This document shows positions 52,971-63,224 of a stretch of DNA of 64,000 nucleotides, in pieces. This DNA comes from Lepidostoma basale (lineage: Eukaryota > Arthropoda > Insecta > Trichoptera > Lepidostomatidae): the NCBI GenBank assembly GCA_022606425.2, contig JAHDVF020000192.1, positions 248,001 through 312,000 of the forward strand. The letters are read 5' to 3'. Position numbers and translations under genes: made by a program. Positions within the stretch are counted from its first letter, which is position 1. Each line of letters begins with the position of its first letter. The notes under the pieces were generated by a model. The model made no database searches. It was not told the origin of the DNA and saw only the letters and a program-made list of their open reading frames with translations.

Positions 52971-53445
52971 ATTATATTATCTCCCTGATATACAAAACGG
53001 TCATAAGGCCGATCTACACTTACGCAGCCCCAATCTTGAGCTATGCAGCTTCGAGTCACATACGAAAACTACAAATTCTGAAAAATAAGGCTATCCGTTT
53101 ATCGCTTGGTGCGCCTCCACGGACCAGGATCACACAACTGCACCTAGAATCGGGGATCCCGATGATAAATGAATTCATTCTTAAACTTGCGGAACGTTTT
53201 TTACAAAAGACTCACTTCACATCCTAACTCCACAATAAAATACCTATCAAATTACGACCAAACACCTCCAGCCGCCACAAGCGCTAAAAATTGATCCTCC
53301 TTCAGAGGACAAATCATGCCCCCGCATAAACTAACAACCCACCAAATCACCTTACAACAATGTTCCCATCAGACGTAAGAAGAATAGCCACATGAGCTGA
53401 ACCTCTGTTAGCCAAGAGATCTAAGTCCAAGTAAAATATCAAAAA
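52970..53445 (+). mobile_element. Jockey-type LINE C-terminus and 3' UTR
   Basis: The frame at 52931-53227 reads IYKTVIRPIYTYAAPILSYA, HIRKLQILKNKAIRLSLGAP and LHLESGIPMINEFILKLAER, the classic end of the Jockey RT region. 53226-53445 is 3' sequence found also at 39565-39690 and 46918-47105. Confidence 0.85.
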
Positions 53446-54168
53446 GATGATACGTGTAGATAATAACCCTTAGCGGACGTAAGTCATCTCTGACGTGACA
53501 ATAGAACTTTGTGGCTGCAGTCGTATGGCACATGTGAGCTGACACGATGGATTTTGTTGAATCTTGTTGTGTGTGGAATCTGCGCATAATTATTTTGTCA
53601 GTTGAATATTACCAATGGTGCGATCAATATGGCGCCTTTTTAAAATTAAATATTGATAGAATAACATGTACAAGAGATATAAAAGTTAGCTTCCGATAAG
53701 GGTTTACATGTAGGTAGTAATTGAACGTAAAAATTAATAACATGTATATCGTGGCGAAATTCCAATCGGAGAGACAAATAAAGCCGTTTCTCTGATAGCA
53801 GATAATACAAAGCTGAAGATACTCTCTCTGATGGAGCCGGCTTTTGCAATAAGTAGAAAAAGAAATTGAGGAAACTGTGATTTAGCGACATCCCGTTAAT
53901 TACTAAGCAAGTCAAAGGGTGAAAATATGAGATAGTTATTAATGTATATGTAAGAAAATAAGAAATAGGTATCTGCCAGAGTCTCGAATCGCCCCGCATC
54001 CTGTATTCACATAACGAGGGTAATTATTTTTGACTCGTGTATGATTTCACGAATTCCGATTCGCGGGCGTTTTAGCACAAGCATTTATGTATTTTATTCC
54101 CTTTGAATTTATTTACAATTCACATATATATTTAAAAACGTTTTACGATATGATCCATAACATGAGTT
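53446..54168. other. non-coding, nothing recognised
   Basis: The minus frame at 53646-53999 has no motif I recognise. Confidence 0.35.
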
Positions 54169-54171
54169 GTT

Positions 54172-54345
54172 ATCTTCTTCTTCTTTTTGTCCTGTCACAC
54201 CTCCGTGGTGCATAGGGCATCAAGGAACCTTCTCCACCCAACTCAATCGCATGTCTAATGCTTAACATCATCCCAAGTTAGGCCTGCTGCATTAACCTTG
54301 TCCTGCAGGGTTCTTCTCCAGGTGGCTCTAAGTCTGCCTCGAAAG
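54172..54345 (-). mobile_element. LINE-C 3' fragment
   Basis: CCTGTCACACCTCCGTGGTG and CATCATCCCAAGTTAGGCCTG match the end of LINE-C. Truncated at AGTCTGCCTCG. Confidence 0.75.
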
Positions 54346-54391
54346 TGATGGTTATTTTATGAATAATTAATAATTTTGAAAGTAATTGGTA

Positions 54392-54670
54392 AATCTTCTT
54401 CTTCTTCTTCTTCTTGACCTCTCACACCTCCGTGGTGCATAGGGCCTCAAGGAAACTTCTCCACCCGACTCTATCGCATTTCTGATGCCTGACATCCAAA
54501 GTGAGGCCTGCTGCCTTAACCTCGTCCTGCAGGGTTCTTCTCCAGGTGGCTCTAGGTCTGGCTCGGTTCCTATTTCCCCCCATAGGGGACCAGCCTAGTG
54601 CACCCTGAGCGATGCAGGCTGGGTTCCGTCTCAGAGTGTGACCGATCCACTGCCATTTGCGTCTAGCGAC
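54392..54670 (-). mobile_element. LINE-C post-RT fragment
   Basis: The minus frame at 54422-54757 gives VARRKWQWIGHTLRRNPACI, LGWSPMGGNRNRARPRATW and RRTLQDEVKAAGLTL-DVRHQ to FLEALCTTEV. It lies beside 54172-54345 in the same orientation. Confidence 0.8.
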
Positions 54671-54775
54671 TTTACATCTCATGGACCCCCATTTTTTTGC
54701 AACTATCGTAGACCCCTTGCAAGTTGTCGTGGACCCCTGGGTGTCTATATAGACCACTTTGGGAATCTTTGATTT
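54671..54775. mobile_element. hAT-type element, right-end fragment
   Basis: CATCTCATGGACCCCCATTTT, GTGTCTATATAGACCACTTTG and GGAATCTTTGA match 63080-63167. The left end is missing. Confidence 0.6.
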
Positions 54776-54807
54776 AGATGTACGTCTTCTGATTTATTAA
54801 TAATAAA

Positions 54808-55050
54808 CTTTCTAACTAATCATCACGCCGTCTCTTCGAAGAGGTAGGCGGAAAGTTTGGACCGCCACACGGATCTTTACTTCTCTCGTTCCTCAGCATT
54901 CATACATTGTGTCATGCACGCACGTCGATTTCCCCGACTCCTCACGTGGCGACATTTAATAATAATTTATTAATCGTGCCACGTTCGATTCGATCGTTCC
55001 TCGGTCTTCCTCTGTTTATTTTTCCATTTAGGTCTTTTGGATATGTTATA
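54808..55050 (-). mobile_element. RTE LINE 3' fragment, diverged
   Basis: Runs from TAACTAATCATCACGCCGTCT to TTCCTCGGTCTTCCTCTGTT, with a small duplication (CGATTCGATCG). Confidence 0.75.
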
Positions 55051-55313
55051 CTAAAATACTTTATAAATATTTCCATAATAATGTAACTTTAAGTCGATGA
55101 TTTATTATTAAACGCTTTATTTTCCGCAAGAGAGATTCTGCGAAATTTATATTCCAACACGTCAATACAAAAACCAATACGTTATGCCGAGAAGTTCGCG
55201 AGTGTTCGCGTGGGCTTTTGATACAATTTATACTTGTCCAATGAAACATGCACTTTATTTCATGTAATATAATACAAAGATATGACATGCAGAGTAATTT
55301 TTCTTTTGCGATA

Positions 55314-55960
55314 TCAACATGCCGCTAGCTTCCCAAAAATAATTTGATTGCTCACGAAAATACTCTTGACTAATAAACATAGTTGATAATCAACTCTCTC
55401 GGGTAACTTTAGCCCGTCATATTGGCTTTGCGTCAAGGTAAAGTCTGTGAGATGCTGCATCAAACTGCAATGAATCATCACTTGCTCTCCCACGGCATTT
55501 CTTTTGGAAATTCTTGGGACCAACTCTCTGCAGCTTCGGAGAGATGGGCATCTCATAACCCATTTCCTTAGATTTCTCAGGGGATATTTCGAGAACTCGG
55601 CCGTGCTGGAGGATTTTCCGCTTTTTGTCCCTGATAGATATCTCTGACAGCGACAGCATAGTTTGTTTTACCTACCAGTTGCCAGAACCAACCTGCCTCT
55701 GGTGACACCAGTGGGAAGAGAAATTAATCTGCTGAACGCGATCTCCTCGGAGATCGACGTCATTCAGAATAGTGAAAGTACTTTCAAATGGCAAATATTC
55801 TTGATTTTGGAGAGTTCCTTGTCTTTCTAATGTCGAACCATCTCTCATGCGTTTCTAGTAGTATACTATATACAATATATTATTTTACCTATTCTCAATA
55901 GATGCCCTTAACTGTAATTTTATAATGTCTATTGACGAAATATCAAAATATCAGATGCAG
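55314..55960 (+). mobile_element. LINE-A (CR1-like) 3' fragment
   Basis: The plus frame reads GTNSLQLRRDGHLITHFLRF, LRGYFENSAVLEDFPLFVPD, a stop, then YLPVARTNLPLVTPVGREIN and LLNAISSEIDV. The other two copies read the same words, so the conserved frame is real, not chance. Confidence 0.72.
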
Positions 55961-56059
55961 CTTTTATTTTATATTTAAAATCCATATTAATGCGGCGTTG
56001 AGGCGATTACATCACGGAAACAGTGTTTTAAAAAATATTGTTATTAAAAATATTATCAT

Positions 56060-56135
56060 TTAACTTAATGCGTTAATTCAGTGGAAATCCGTAATTGGGA
56101 TTTTTTTTATGAATTACAATAAAATATTGTTTTTT
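56060..56135 (+). repeat. PLE flank motif, diverged
   Basis: AACTTAATGCGTTAATTCAG, TGGAAATCCGTAATTGGGA and ATTGTTTTTTCCAAATTTC follow the order seen at 51445-51520. Confidence 0.5.
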
Positions 56136-56199
56136 CCAAATTTCATAACTATAAAAATGAGTTTATTAAAAATATATATTTATTATTTTAATAATTAGA

Positions 56200-56700
56200 C
56201 ACTGAGCTATATAACATTCAAGTCATACAATCCAATCATAAACACGTTAAATTTGCTGCATTTAATTGCGTGCAGTGTCAAACTCACCGACAACTCCCTT
56301 TAAAACATTTTATCCCTCGTGACAATGTAGTTTCGGCCCAACTATCCGACCACAAACCGCTAAAGCGATTTTACTTTCGTGATTTTCAACAGAGGAGGAT
56401 GTGTTTTAACCGGGCGCACTTAACTGGCAACTGTTGTATGTATTTTAATGTTTTATCAAGCTGTATATAGGTGTCGACGTATACGGGAGTGGTCCTGTGC
56501 ATACATCAGTTATTTACGAGTGGTTCGTGTCCTCGCTACAGTCCTGAGGGAATATATTAACGAATATTCGTTATTCAATATTCATATCCGAGTGACTCAA
56601 AAAGCTACAGAGCTAATCAACTTGCGGCGCGCTTATAAGCTTTCATCGTACATTTTTAAACTCAAATATTTTCATTTGACACATAATCCAAGTAAAATAA
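56200..56700. other. single-copy island
   Basis: Plus frames at 56270-56756 are not recognised. The sequence is single-copy with balanced composition. Confidence 0.4.
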
Positions 56701-56701
56701 T

Positions 56702-56900
56702 CTTCTTCTTTTTCTTCCTTGTTTTAGACCAATGGGGTTTGTTCTCCAGAGTCTAGCTCCTCCTGTGAGGTAAACTCCCAGCTGTCCTTCCGTCTTTTAG
56801 GAGGTCTTCCACGAGGACGAGTCCCACGAGGCCGATTATGCAATGCAATATAGGGGAGTCTAGTGGTGTCCATTATTCTCAGTATATTCATTGGTGTTTT
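56702..56900 (-). mobile_element. LINE-E 3' fragment
   Basis: The minus strand reads a GRPPKRRKDSWEFTSQEELD-like LINE ending, then GEQTPLV. Matches 27248-27415. Confidence 0.65.
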
Positions 56901-57164
56901 TTTTGGTTTTTAAGTAATTTCCACACTTTTCTTTGGGCACTATAAAGTAATAAAACTGTAATTAAACAACTCTTTAAGTCTACGCTAAGTTGAAGGAGAA
57001 GATTTTTTGGTCCTTATTAATCAACATATTCATTCACATGGAAAAATCAATAATAATTTATTTTATTATAATTAATTAATGTTTATAATTTAAATTTCTT
57101 GGTAGAAGTTATTTTTAAATAATGAAAACAAAAAAAAAAAAAAAAAAATTCTTTATTATTATGT

Positions 57165-57245
57165 ATTTAGTGTGCTTCCACTTGTGTTTATGTTCGACCG
57201 GTTTCGGTAAACAACATAAACACAAGTGGAAGCATTAATAAATTT
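57165..57245. repeat. PLE-7 palindrome
   Basis: GCTTCCACTTGTGTTTATGTT, CGACCGGTTTCGGTAAACA, then ACATAAACACAAGTGGAAGC. The arms are exact complements over about 20 bp. Confidence 0.55.
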
Positions 57246-57284
57246 TGTGATTCTTACTGTGAATTATCTTTAACATAATGTTCC

Positions 57285-57530
57285 TAAAATGTTCATGTAT
57301 TATATATTATGTTTTCTTATTCAATAAAGTACAGCGGAGCATAAAAGTAAGATGGGGTAGATTAAATGTGGTCTGGCACCCCCTTGTTGTTGCCGTCTTT
57401 AAATGTTAGTCCCGGATGGACCGGGGACAGGCCCAGGGAGTGTACGAGCGAGGCTGATAAAAGGGCGCCGCTACGCCCTATAGCAGCCTCGGGTATATGG
57501 CGGGAACTTTCATGTTCCTTCAAAAAAAAA
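57285..57530 (+). mobile_element. poly(A)-tailed short element, copy 2
   Basis: Parallel to 4874-5119 throughout (TTCAATAAAGTACAGCGGAGC, GTCTGGCACCCCCTTG, GAGTGTACGAGCGAGGCTGA), ending CTTCAAAAAAAAA. Confidence 0.75.
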
Positions 57531-57945
57531 ATTGTATCAACATTTTTTTTTCATATAATTTATTTATTTCATTCTATCTCTTGAGCAGCGCTGATTTCGG
57601 CATCCTTCGGTCACTCGAAGTGCGAAGCCGTTAATGCAAATACTCCGAGACAGCGTGTAAAGATTGTTTATGAACGGGGAAGATATTCTGCCTCGGATGC
57701 TGGGGACTCAGAGCTTGTCTTGTCCAAGATGAGCACCAGGATTTATGTACAGGGCGCTCTAGTGTCATAAAACAAAAACAAGAACTTCTTCGCGTATACG
57801 AAATTATTCCATTTCCTGTGGAAGCAATATGTAAATTACTTTACAAAGAGAAAAGTCATATTTTTACTTTATGTTGAAATATGTATAGTTAAAAGTTTCA
57901 AAGTTAATGTCTCATGAACCAACGGGTTAATCCTATTTTAAATAA
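57531..57945. other. non-coding, nothing recognised
   Basis: Single-copy. No gene recognised. Confidence 0.35.
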
Positions 57946-57951
57946 AAAATA

Positions 57952-58180
57952 GGATTAACCAGAAATAGAGCAAGACAGAGGAAAACGTGGCACGATCAAA
58001 TAAATCAAATATTAAATGTCGGCCATGTGAGGAGTCAGAGAAATCGACGCGCGTGCATGACACGATGTATGAATGTTGAGGAATCGAGAGAAATGTCAGG
58101 AAAGAAAAGTGTGGCAGTCCATTCTTTCTGCCTACCCCTTCGGGGAGACGGCGTGATGGTTAGTTAGTTAGTTAGTTTTG
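57952..58180 (+). mobile_element. RTE-A 3' fragment
   Basis: AACCAGAAATAGAGCAAGACA to GGGGAGACGGCGTGATGG and a long TTAG tail. Nearly identical to the RTE-A consensus, so likely young. Confidence 0.88.
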
Positions 58181-58189
58181 TTTAGTTTT

Positions 58190-58265
58190 TATTATATTTT
58201 TACACCTGAAGATGGAGGTATCCTCCGAAATATGTCGTGTTTTTTTAATATTTAGTGGATTAAAC
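58190..58265 (+). mobile_element. PLE-3 unit with hammerhead-like motif
   Basis: The core at 58206-58236 is CUGAAGA, U, stem II GGAGG/CCUCC, GAAA, stem III AUAUGU and GUC. Stem I is 4 bp (ACAC/GUGU). It follows an RTE-A tail directly. Confidence 0.58.
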
Positions 58266-58715
58266 AAAGTTATGTTCAATTTTCTAAGTATACGTTATAT
58301 ATTATAAACAAACTCTATTAGATATTGTGCACACCCTTTAATGTGTAACAAGTGTATGGTGTGATACATCTCTCGTTCCTTTTGGGGGGAGCGAAGTGAC
58401 TGCATGGAATTAATTTAATTGAATAAGAACGTTCTTGTGCCGGGGCCACGCAGAACCCGACACCCGAAAGCGGGCGGGATTCTTGCTTTATTTTTCATAA
58501 CCGCACGAAACTTAAGTAGTTCCAAGCTTCGCCGTCGGCCTCAAAGAGAAGGATGTTATGTGCGCATTTTATTAAACCACTTATTAAAAGCTTTCATTTT
58601 AATCGTGTTTTGATACCGTATATTCAAAAAATTTATCGATGGAATCATTTATGTATAATATAACATATAATATAACTAAAACATGTCTATGAAAACAAAG
58701 AAACTCCAAAATGTC
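58266..58715. other. single-copy block
   Basis: GC-richer at 58435-58545 (CGGGGCCACGCAGAACCCGA). The plus frame is not recognised. Confidence 0.35.
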
Positions 58716-58719
58716 TAAA

Positions 58720-58768
58720 AGCCGTGCCACACTGTTTTAAACAAGCTCTCCACATCGGTCTCTATTGG
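58720..58768 (+). mobile_element. fragment of the 49939-50220 element
   Basis: GCCGTGCCACACTGTTTTAAA and CAAGCTCTCCACATCGGTCTC match its left end, then break into PLE-6 sequence. Confidence 0.6.
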
Positions 58769-58779
58769 CTGTGGCTCTC

Positions 58780-58915
58780 TGCAGTCTGTCGATGCCAGCG
58801 AGCCTGGCGAAACCTGTCGCTGTCAAAATAAAGACAAAAGTGGAAGTAGTTAAAAAACATTGTTTTATTTAAGTATTATTTAAAATGAACTTCCATCAAG
58901 AGATTTCAGTAAAAT
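58780..58915 (+). mobile_element. PLE-6 unit with hammerhead-like motif
   Basis: The core at 58786-58818 is CUGUCGA (A6 replaced by U), U, stem II GCCAG/CUGGC, GAAA, CCUGUC. Stem I is GCAGU/GCUGU. It is followed by AAATAAAGACAAAAGTGGAAG, which recurs at 61590 and, inverted, at 50395. Confidence 0.48.
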
Positions 58916-59219
58916 CATTTGATTATCTTAATAATATCGTAATAAAATTTATGACGCTAGAGAAGAAACTTTATTATATTTATTTAGCCAAAATATATTA
59001 AATAGCCAAATAATATCAAAATAATTAAAAATATATAGGTATGCAACATTTGTCGGGCATAAACTAGTGTTTAATAAAGCTTTTAAAAAATTAGAAATAA
59101 ATAAAAATAAAAAATTCGATTAGTGCACCTCAGCTGTTCCGAGTTTGAATCCTGCTTTGAGTAACTGCAAAGTCACGGAACATTATATTAAAATTGACGT
59201 TTGTATTTTTTTATTACAG
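58916..59219. other. intron upstream of the DDR exon
   Basis: AT-rich. It ends in a pyrimidine-rich acceptor (TTGTATTTTTTTATTACAG). Confidence 0.6.
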
Positions 59220-59451
59220 ACTTCGCAGCGAGCGCAATGGTGGTGCATGGTGCCCTAAGCAGCAGGTCACGCAGGACAGCAGCGAATGGCTTCAGGTGGA
59301 CCTGAAGAAAGTGCACCTGATCACGGCCTCGGAGACGCAGGGTCGATTCGGAAACGGCCAGGGACAAGAATACGCCGAGGCCTACCTGCTGGAATACTGG
59401 CGCCCGAGGCTCGGCAAGTGGGTGCGGTACAAGGACGTAATGGGCGAAATG
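59220..59451 (+). CDS. discoidin domain receptor exon (F5/8 type C domain)
   Basis: Internal exon of a discoidin domain receptor, a collagen-type receptor tyrosine kinase in the family's known members. The acceptor ATTACAG ends at 59219 and the donor GTAAGT begins at 59452. The exon starts with the last base of a split codon and ends on a full codon, giving 77 complete codons. The peptide includes GGAWCPKQQV, SEWLQVDLKKVHLITASETQ and GRFGNGQGQEYAEAYLLEYW. The GAWCP, LQVDL and TQGR-GQG-EYA order matches the discoidin domain of DDR1/DDR2 and insect Ddr. GC content is far above the flanks. No other exon of the gene is recognisable in the window, so neighbouring introns are long. The kinase region is not seen. 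Confidence 0.87.
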
Positions 59452-59732
59452 GTAAGTCAAACACCATTTTAAAACACTGAACATCATAAATTGTACTGAA
59501 TTTCTATCTTGAAATAATTGTGTTACAATTTTGAAAATCTTCTACTGCTACCACATTTCACATTCATATGTTAAACTTAGAACAAACGGTCGTTACACGA
59601 AAATATCATTTTCGAATTAGAAACACGCAAATGTTGAAATCGTTAAATTTTCAATCGTTGTTTGATTTGTTTTAGGATTAGGAAACAGAAATTATTATAA
59701 ATATAAACAATAAAGTACTGCCAATCATATGC

Positions 59733-59975
59733 TTCGTGGCAGAATGGTAAGAGCTCTGATTCCCATTCCGAAGGTTCTGGGTTCGATTCCCGGCGATGGC
59801 ATTGTGATTGTCACACTGTCACATTGTTGGTCTGGCGTAGAATTCTCGTGACAATAAAATAGCGATAGATTGGCTACCTGTCACATGTCACGAGAATCAA
59901 TATATCAGCTTAAAAAAACAAATTGTATACTGTAATTGGGTTCAAGCGACCTGTTGTATACGTAAAAAAAATTAA
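59733..59975 (+). mobile_element. SINE-1a, well preserved
   Basis: Head TTCGTGGCAGAATGGTAAGAG, B box GGTTCGATTCCCGGC, body ACAATAAAATAGCGATAGA, 1a tail TTGGGTTCAAGCGACCTGTT and an A-run. It lies in the intron after the DDR exon. Confidence 0.85.
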
Positions 59976-60205
59976 TATTTGAAGATTTTATATATTTTTT
60001 GGGGGTTCAAAGGATATTTGCCACGACATTACTTGTTGTAAATGTCACATATTGTTACATTTTTATTTGATTTTATATTTTAAAACTTGATCGTCTTAAA
60101 CTCTACATACGACGTCATTAAAATCATAATGTTTACAACGTGTCGACTTGAAAACATTATCAATATGCGTAAAACAAAATCACGAAATCATTTTTAATAT
60201 GTATG

Positions 60206-60366
60206 AAAAAAACGATAGTTATTAAGGAGTTTTATTTTAATATTTATGTATGACATGTTTCTCCCTTCTAAGACATTATCAAATGACATGTGATAATGTC
60301 TTAGAAGGGCGAAACATGTCGTACATAAATGTTATAATAAAACTCCTTAAAAACTGTCGTTTTTTT
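60206..60366. mobile_element. PLE-5 foldback
   Basis: Arms of about 70 bp: AGTTATTAAGGAGTTTTATT, GTATGACATGTTTCTCCC and their complements, with a short centre (AAATGACAT). Both arms carry GAAACATGTC, but the expected CUGANGA box reads GTGATAA/TTGATAA. Confidence 0.6.
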
Positions 60367-60945
60367 ATATATATTAATAATTTAATATGTAGTTTTAGAT
60401 CATTGTTCAAGAAACAATAAATACACAAAATCATACTTAACAAAGCAATGAAACAAATACATTATAAATTTAATAGATTACGATTGGTATCGTTTTTGTT
60501 TTATGTGAGATATAGATTTTTTTATTATTCTTCTCATAAAGTTGCATACGTGTGCGTGTTTATATTTTAATATCACTTCGCATTAATACTTCCCGCCTGA
60601 AAACAGCCTCGTATATCTCTATGAATATTTTAATATTTTACGGGTACATTAACTAATTATAGCAACACTTTCATAAGTCATAATATATGCTAATATCACC
60701 CCGGAACATCTGTTTAATTTTACCAAGAACTTTGAGATAGAAATTTCTGTATTCGTGTTTGTCAAAATAAACATACTTAAAAAAAACTAAGTAAATCAGT
60801 GGAACCAACTTCTCTTGAGGGTTCAGAACTGAAGTGTGTAGCATATTTACTTTCAACTTATTATCAATAATGAAAATATTTAACAATTATATTTTGAAAT
60901 GTGTATTTATTTAATTCCATTTACGTGTATGTCTTCGACTGGATT
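60367..60945. other. AT-rich intronic sequence
   Basis: The TTCAAGAAACAATAAATACAC stretch near 60408 also occurs at 6650 in part. No gene. Confidence 0.4.
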
Positions 60946-60949
60946 CGCT

Positions 60950-61035
60950 ACCTCGCTGCCATTGTTTTTCACCAGGAGATGGAAGCAAGCTTTCGAAGCC
61001 AAAACCGGTCGAAGACATAAAAAAAGTGGATTTAA
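60950..61035 (+). repeat. PLE-7 end
   Basis: GATGGAAGCAAGCTTTCGAAG, CCAAAACCGGTCGAAGACAT and AAAAAAAGTGGATTTAACAC. Confidence 0.45.
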
Positions 61036-61570
61036 CACAATGTAAATTTGTTATTTTCATAATGAACAATAAACTTTTTTAAAGAAATTTCTCATAACAA
61101 AATTTTAATTTTTTTTAAAGTTATTATCGTTTGCTTTATACTTTGAAGTTATAACTTTTGCAATTGTTTAAATTGGTTTTTTTATTCAATTAAAATGCAT
61201 TCAATGAATTCTTACTTTTTGGATTTGATTGAATCGAAACAAAGCCACCCACTGTTGAAAATTAGTTATTTTAGATAATTATCGGTTGCAGCAACTCGTC
61301 GCCATTATCTGAGCAATGAAAACATGTTCACGAAGAACTGTTGAAACGATAAATAACGCATCAATCAAAATCCTGTTTTCTTTCAACCATATTATTCTTT
61401 TTTTTTCATTCTCACTTATTTCGCAAACATTAATTGACCCTTACCTTTAATTTGGCGCTTGAAAACTGTTTAAGTCAAGTAATATTGTTTTTAAATGAAT
61501 AAGTAAAAAAATGTACACCAAATAGACTAGAGTAATAATATGATAATAAGAGTATGTCTTCTCAAAAATA
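61036..61570. other. AT-rich intronic sequence
   Basis: Nothing recognised. Confidence 0.4.
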
Positions 61571-61574
61571 ATAA

Positions 61575-61665
61575 TAGTCTGTCCGCTGACCGGTCACTGT
61601 CCAAATAAAGACAAAAATGGAACTAGTTATTAAAAAACATCGTTTAATTGAATGATTTTCAGTAA
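61575..61665 (+). repeat. PLE-6 end, diverged
   Basis: GTCTGTCCGCTGACCGGTCAC, CAAATAAAGACAAAAATGGAA and TTAAAAAACATCG parallel 58784-58860. Confidence 0.45.
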
Positions 61666-61667
61666 CG

Positions 61668-61785
61668 AATTTTTTTAAATTAAAACACTGTTTTTTCCAA
61701 AAGTGGGAAAAATAGTGTTTTAATTCATAAAAATTCGTCATTATGGAATTCCACAATGTTGCCTTGAGTTTATGTAAGATTTTCT
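61668..61785 (-). mobile_element. PLE-2 terminal unit, partial
   Basis: ACTGTTTTTTCCAAAAGTGGG, AGTGTTTTAATTCATAAAAAT and CATTATGGAATTCCACAATG; an inverted pair of the PLE-2 flank without the ribozyme core. Confidence 0.5.
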
Positions 61786-61897
61786 GTAATGATATATTTA
61801 CATACTTCCTCTGAATCATCATTATGTTCATTCCATCGACAAATATTGTATGTTCATTTTATTTTAAAGGCATATAATAGAAGATACTACTAAACTA

Positions 61898-62092
61898 AAC
61901 TAGACCGAGGAAAACATGGCATGAACAAATTAGTCAAAGATTAAAGGTTGGTCATGTCAGAAGCCGGAAGAATCGACGTGCGTGTGTGACTCGCTGTATG
62001 AATGTGGAGGAATCTAGAGAGGTATGGCAATATAGAGTAGTATGGCTGTCCATTCTCTATCCCTACCCCTGCGGGGAAACGGTGTGATAACA
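61898..62092 (+). mobile_element. RTE-B 3' fragment
   Basis: CTAGACCGAGGAAAACATGGC, AAGGTTGGTCATGTCAGAAG and CCCCTGCGGGGAAACGGTG, close to 19992-20160. Confidence 0.82.
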
Positions 62093-62815
62093 ACATAGAT
62101 AATGTAAAGTGAGAAATATCTACCTTCGATCCATTTAAGGGTAAATAAGAATTAGACAAAAACGGTTCCTACGAATGTATTATACTGCCTTAAAAATATC
62201 GAAATGAGTTAAAAAATATAGAAAAAACAGTGATTTATTTATTTATAAATTCTTCGTAATGAAAATTACAATGTGCATAATACACGATTATATATTTGGT
62301 TGAAAGCATTATCTTGGTGTTTCGTCCATTTTTGTTTTGTTTTGTAGATTATGTTGTTCGTGCTCACGACGATTTGTGTAAAATATTTAAATTAAAATTC
62401 ACTTAATTCCTAATTCTGTTGTGATGGAATCGTGAGATTTGTGTTTAATTTCATAATTGTATCAAAACTACACCCCACATCCACACACAGCAGAGCACTT
62501 AATTAAGTTTAGTTCAGCCATTTACGGGAAGAACAATACGTCCTCAAAGCGATGCGAGTCTACGTGGGAGCAACTAAATGTTAATAAACCATTATTTCTA
62601 GTTCAACGCTAGAATTAGGGCAGACACAGAGATGAGATTAGCTATTATCATTGCATACATGCACACGCTGATTACCCTTCATTGAATTTTTGTTTACCTG
62701 AGATTAAAATTTCCGCCGGAATCCCACGATTATCTGAATCATTTCGTTATCTATCTGCATCAGTTTCAATCATATGATGTTCCGTGTATTCCGTGTATTC
62801 GTTATTACTAGAATG
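62093..62815. other. single-copy intronic sequence
   Basis: Balanced composition at 62460-62750. No gene or repeat recognised. Confidence 0.4.
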
Positions 62816-62823
62816 CTCTATTA

Positions 62824-63167
62824 CAGAGGTTCCCAAACGTTTTTGCGCCGATGACCCTTGCTGAATTTTTCTATTTTGTGTAGACCCCCTGCTTTCCTAA
62901 TTGATTGCTAAAAAATTGGTCGCTGCCGAATTCTACTGGCCGGAAGTTGCTGTCGAGCTAAAAAAAAAGGTCCGATTTTTCCCAAGTGTGCTAAAAAAAA
63001 AGGTCGCCAACGATTTCGATATTCGTATTGCGTTTCAATATTCGGCTTCAATTTAATTGAACCAACTCGTGGACCCCCATTTACATCTCATGGACCCCCA
63101 ATATTTTTGCAAATGTCAAATGCACATGTCAAATGGGTGTCTATGTAGACCACTTTGGGAATCACTG
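62824..63167. mobile_element. hAT-type non-autonomous element, 344 bp
   Basis: Ends CAGAGGTTCCCAAA and, inverted, CAGTGATTCCCAAA. Flanking 8-mers CTCTATTA (62816-62823) and CACTATTA (63168-63175) differ at one base. The TTCCCAAA ends are common in hAT MITEs. No transposase. A fragment lies at 54671-54775. Confidence 0.75.
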
Positions 63168-63224
63168 CACTATTAAATAACTTAATCGTTTTGTATAAAA
63201 AATAAAACAAAATTTACAATTAAA

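Noticed and set aside
5775..59975. tRNA-like sequences with A and B boxes (about 14 places)
   Set aside because: They are the heads of SINE-1 and SINE-2: each is followed by the same body and tail, and none closes into a full cloverleaf with an anticodon arm. I do not call tRNA genes.
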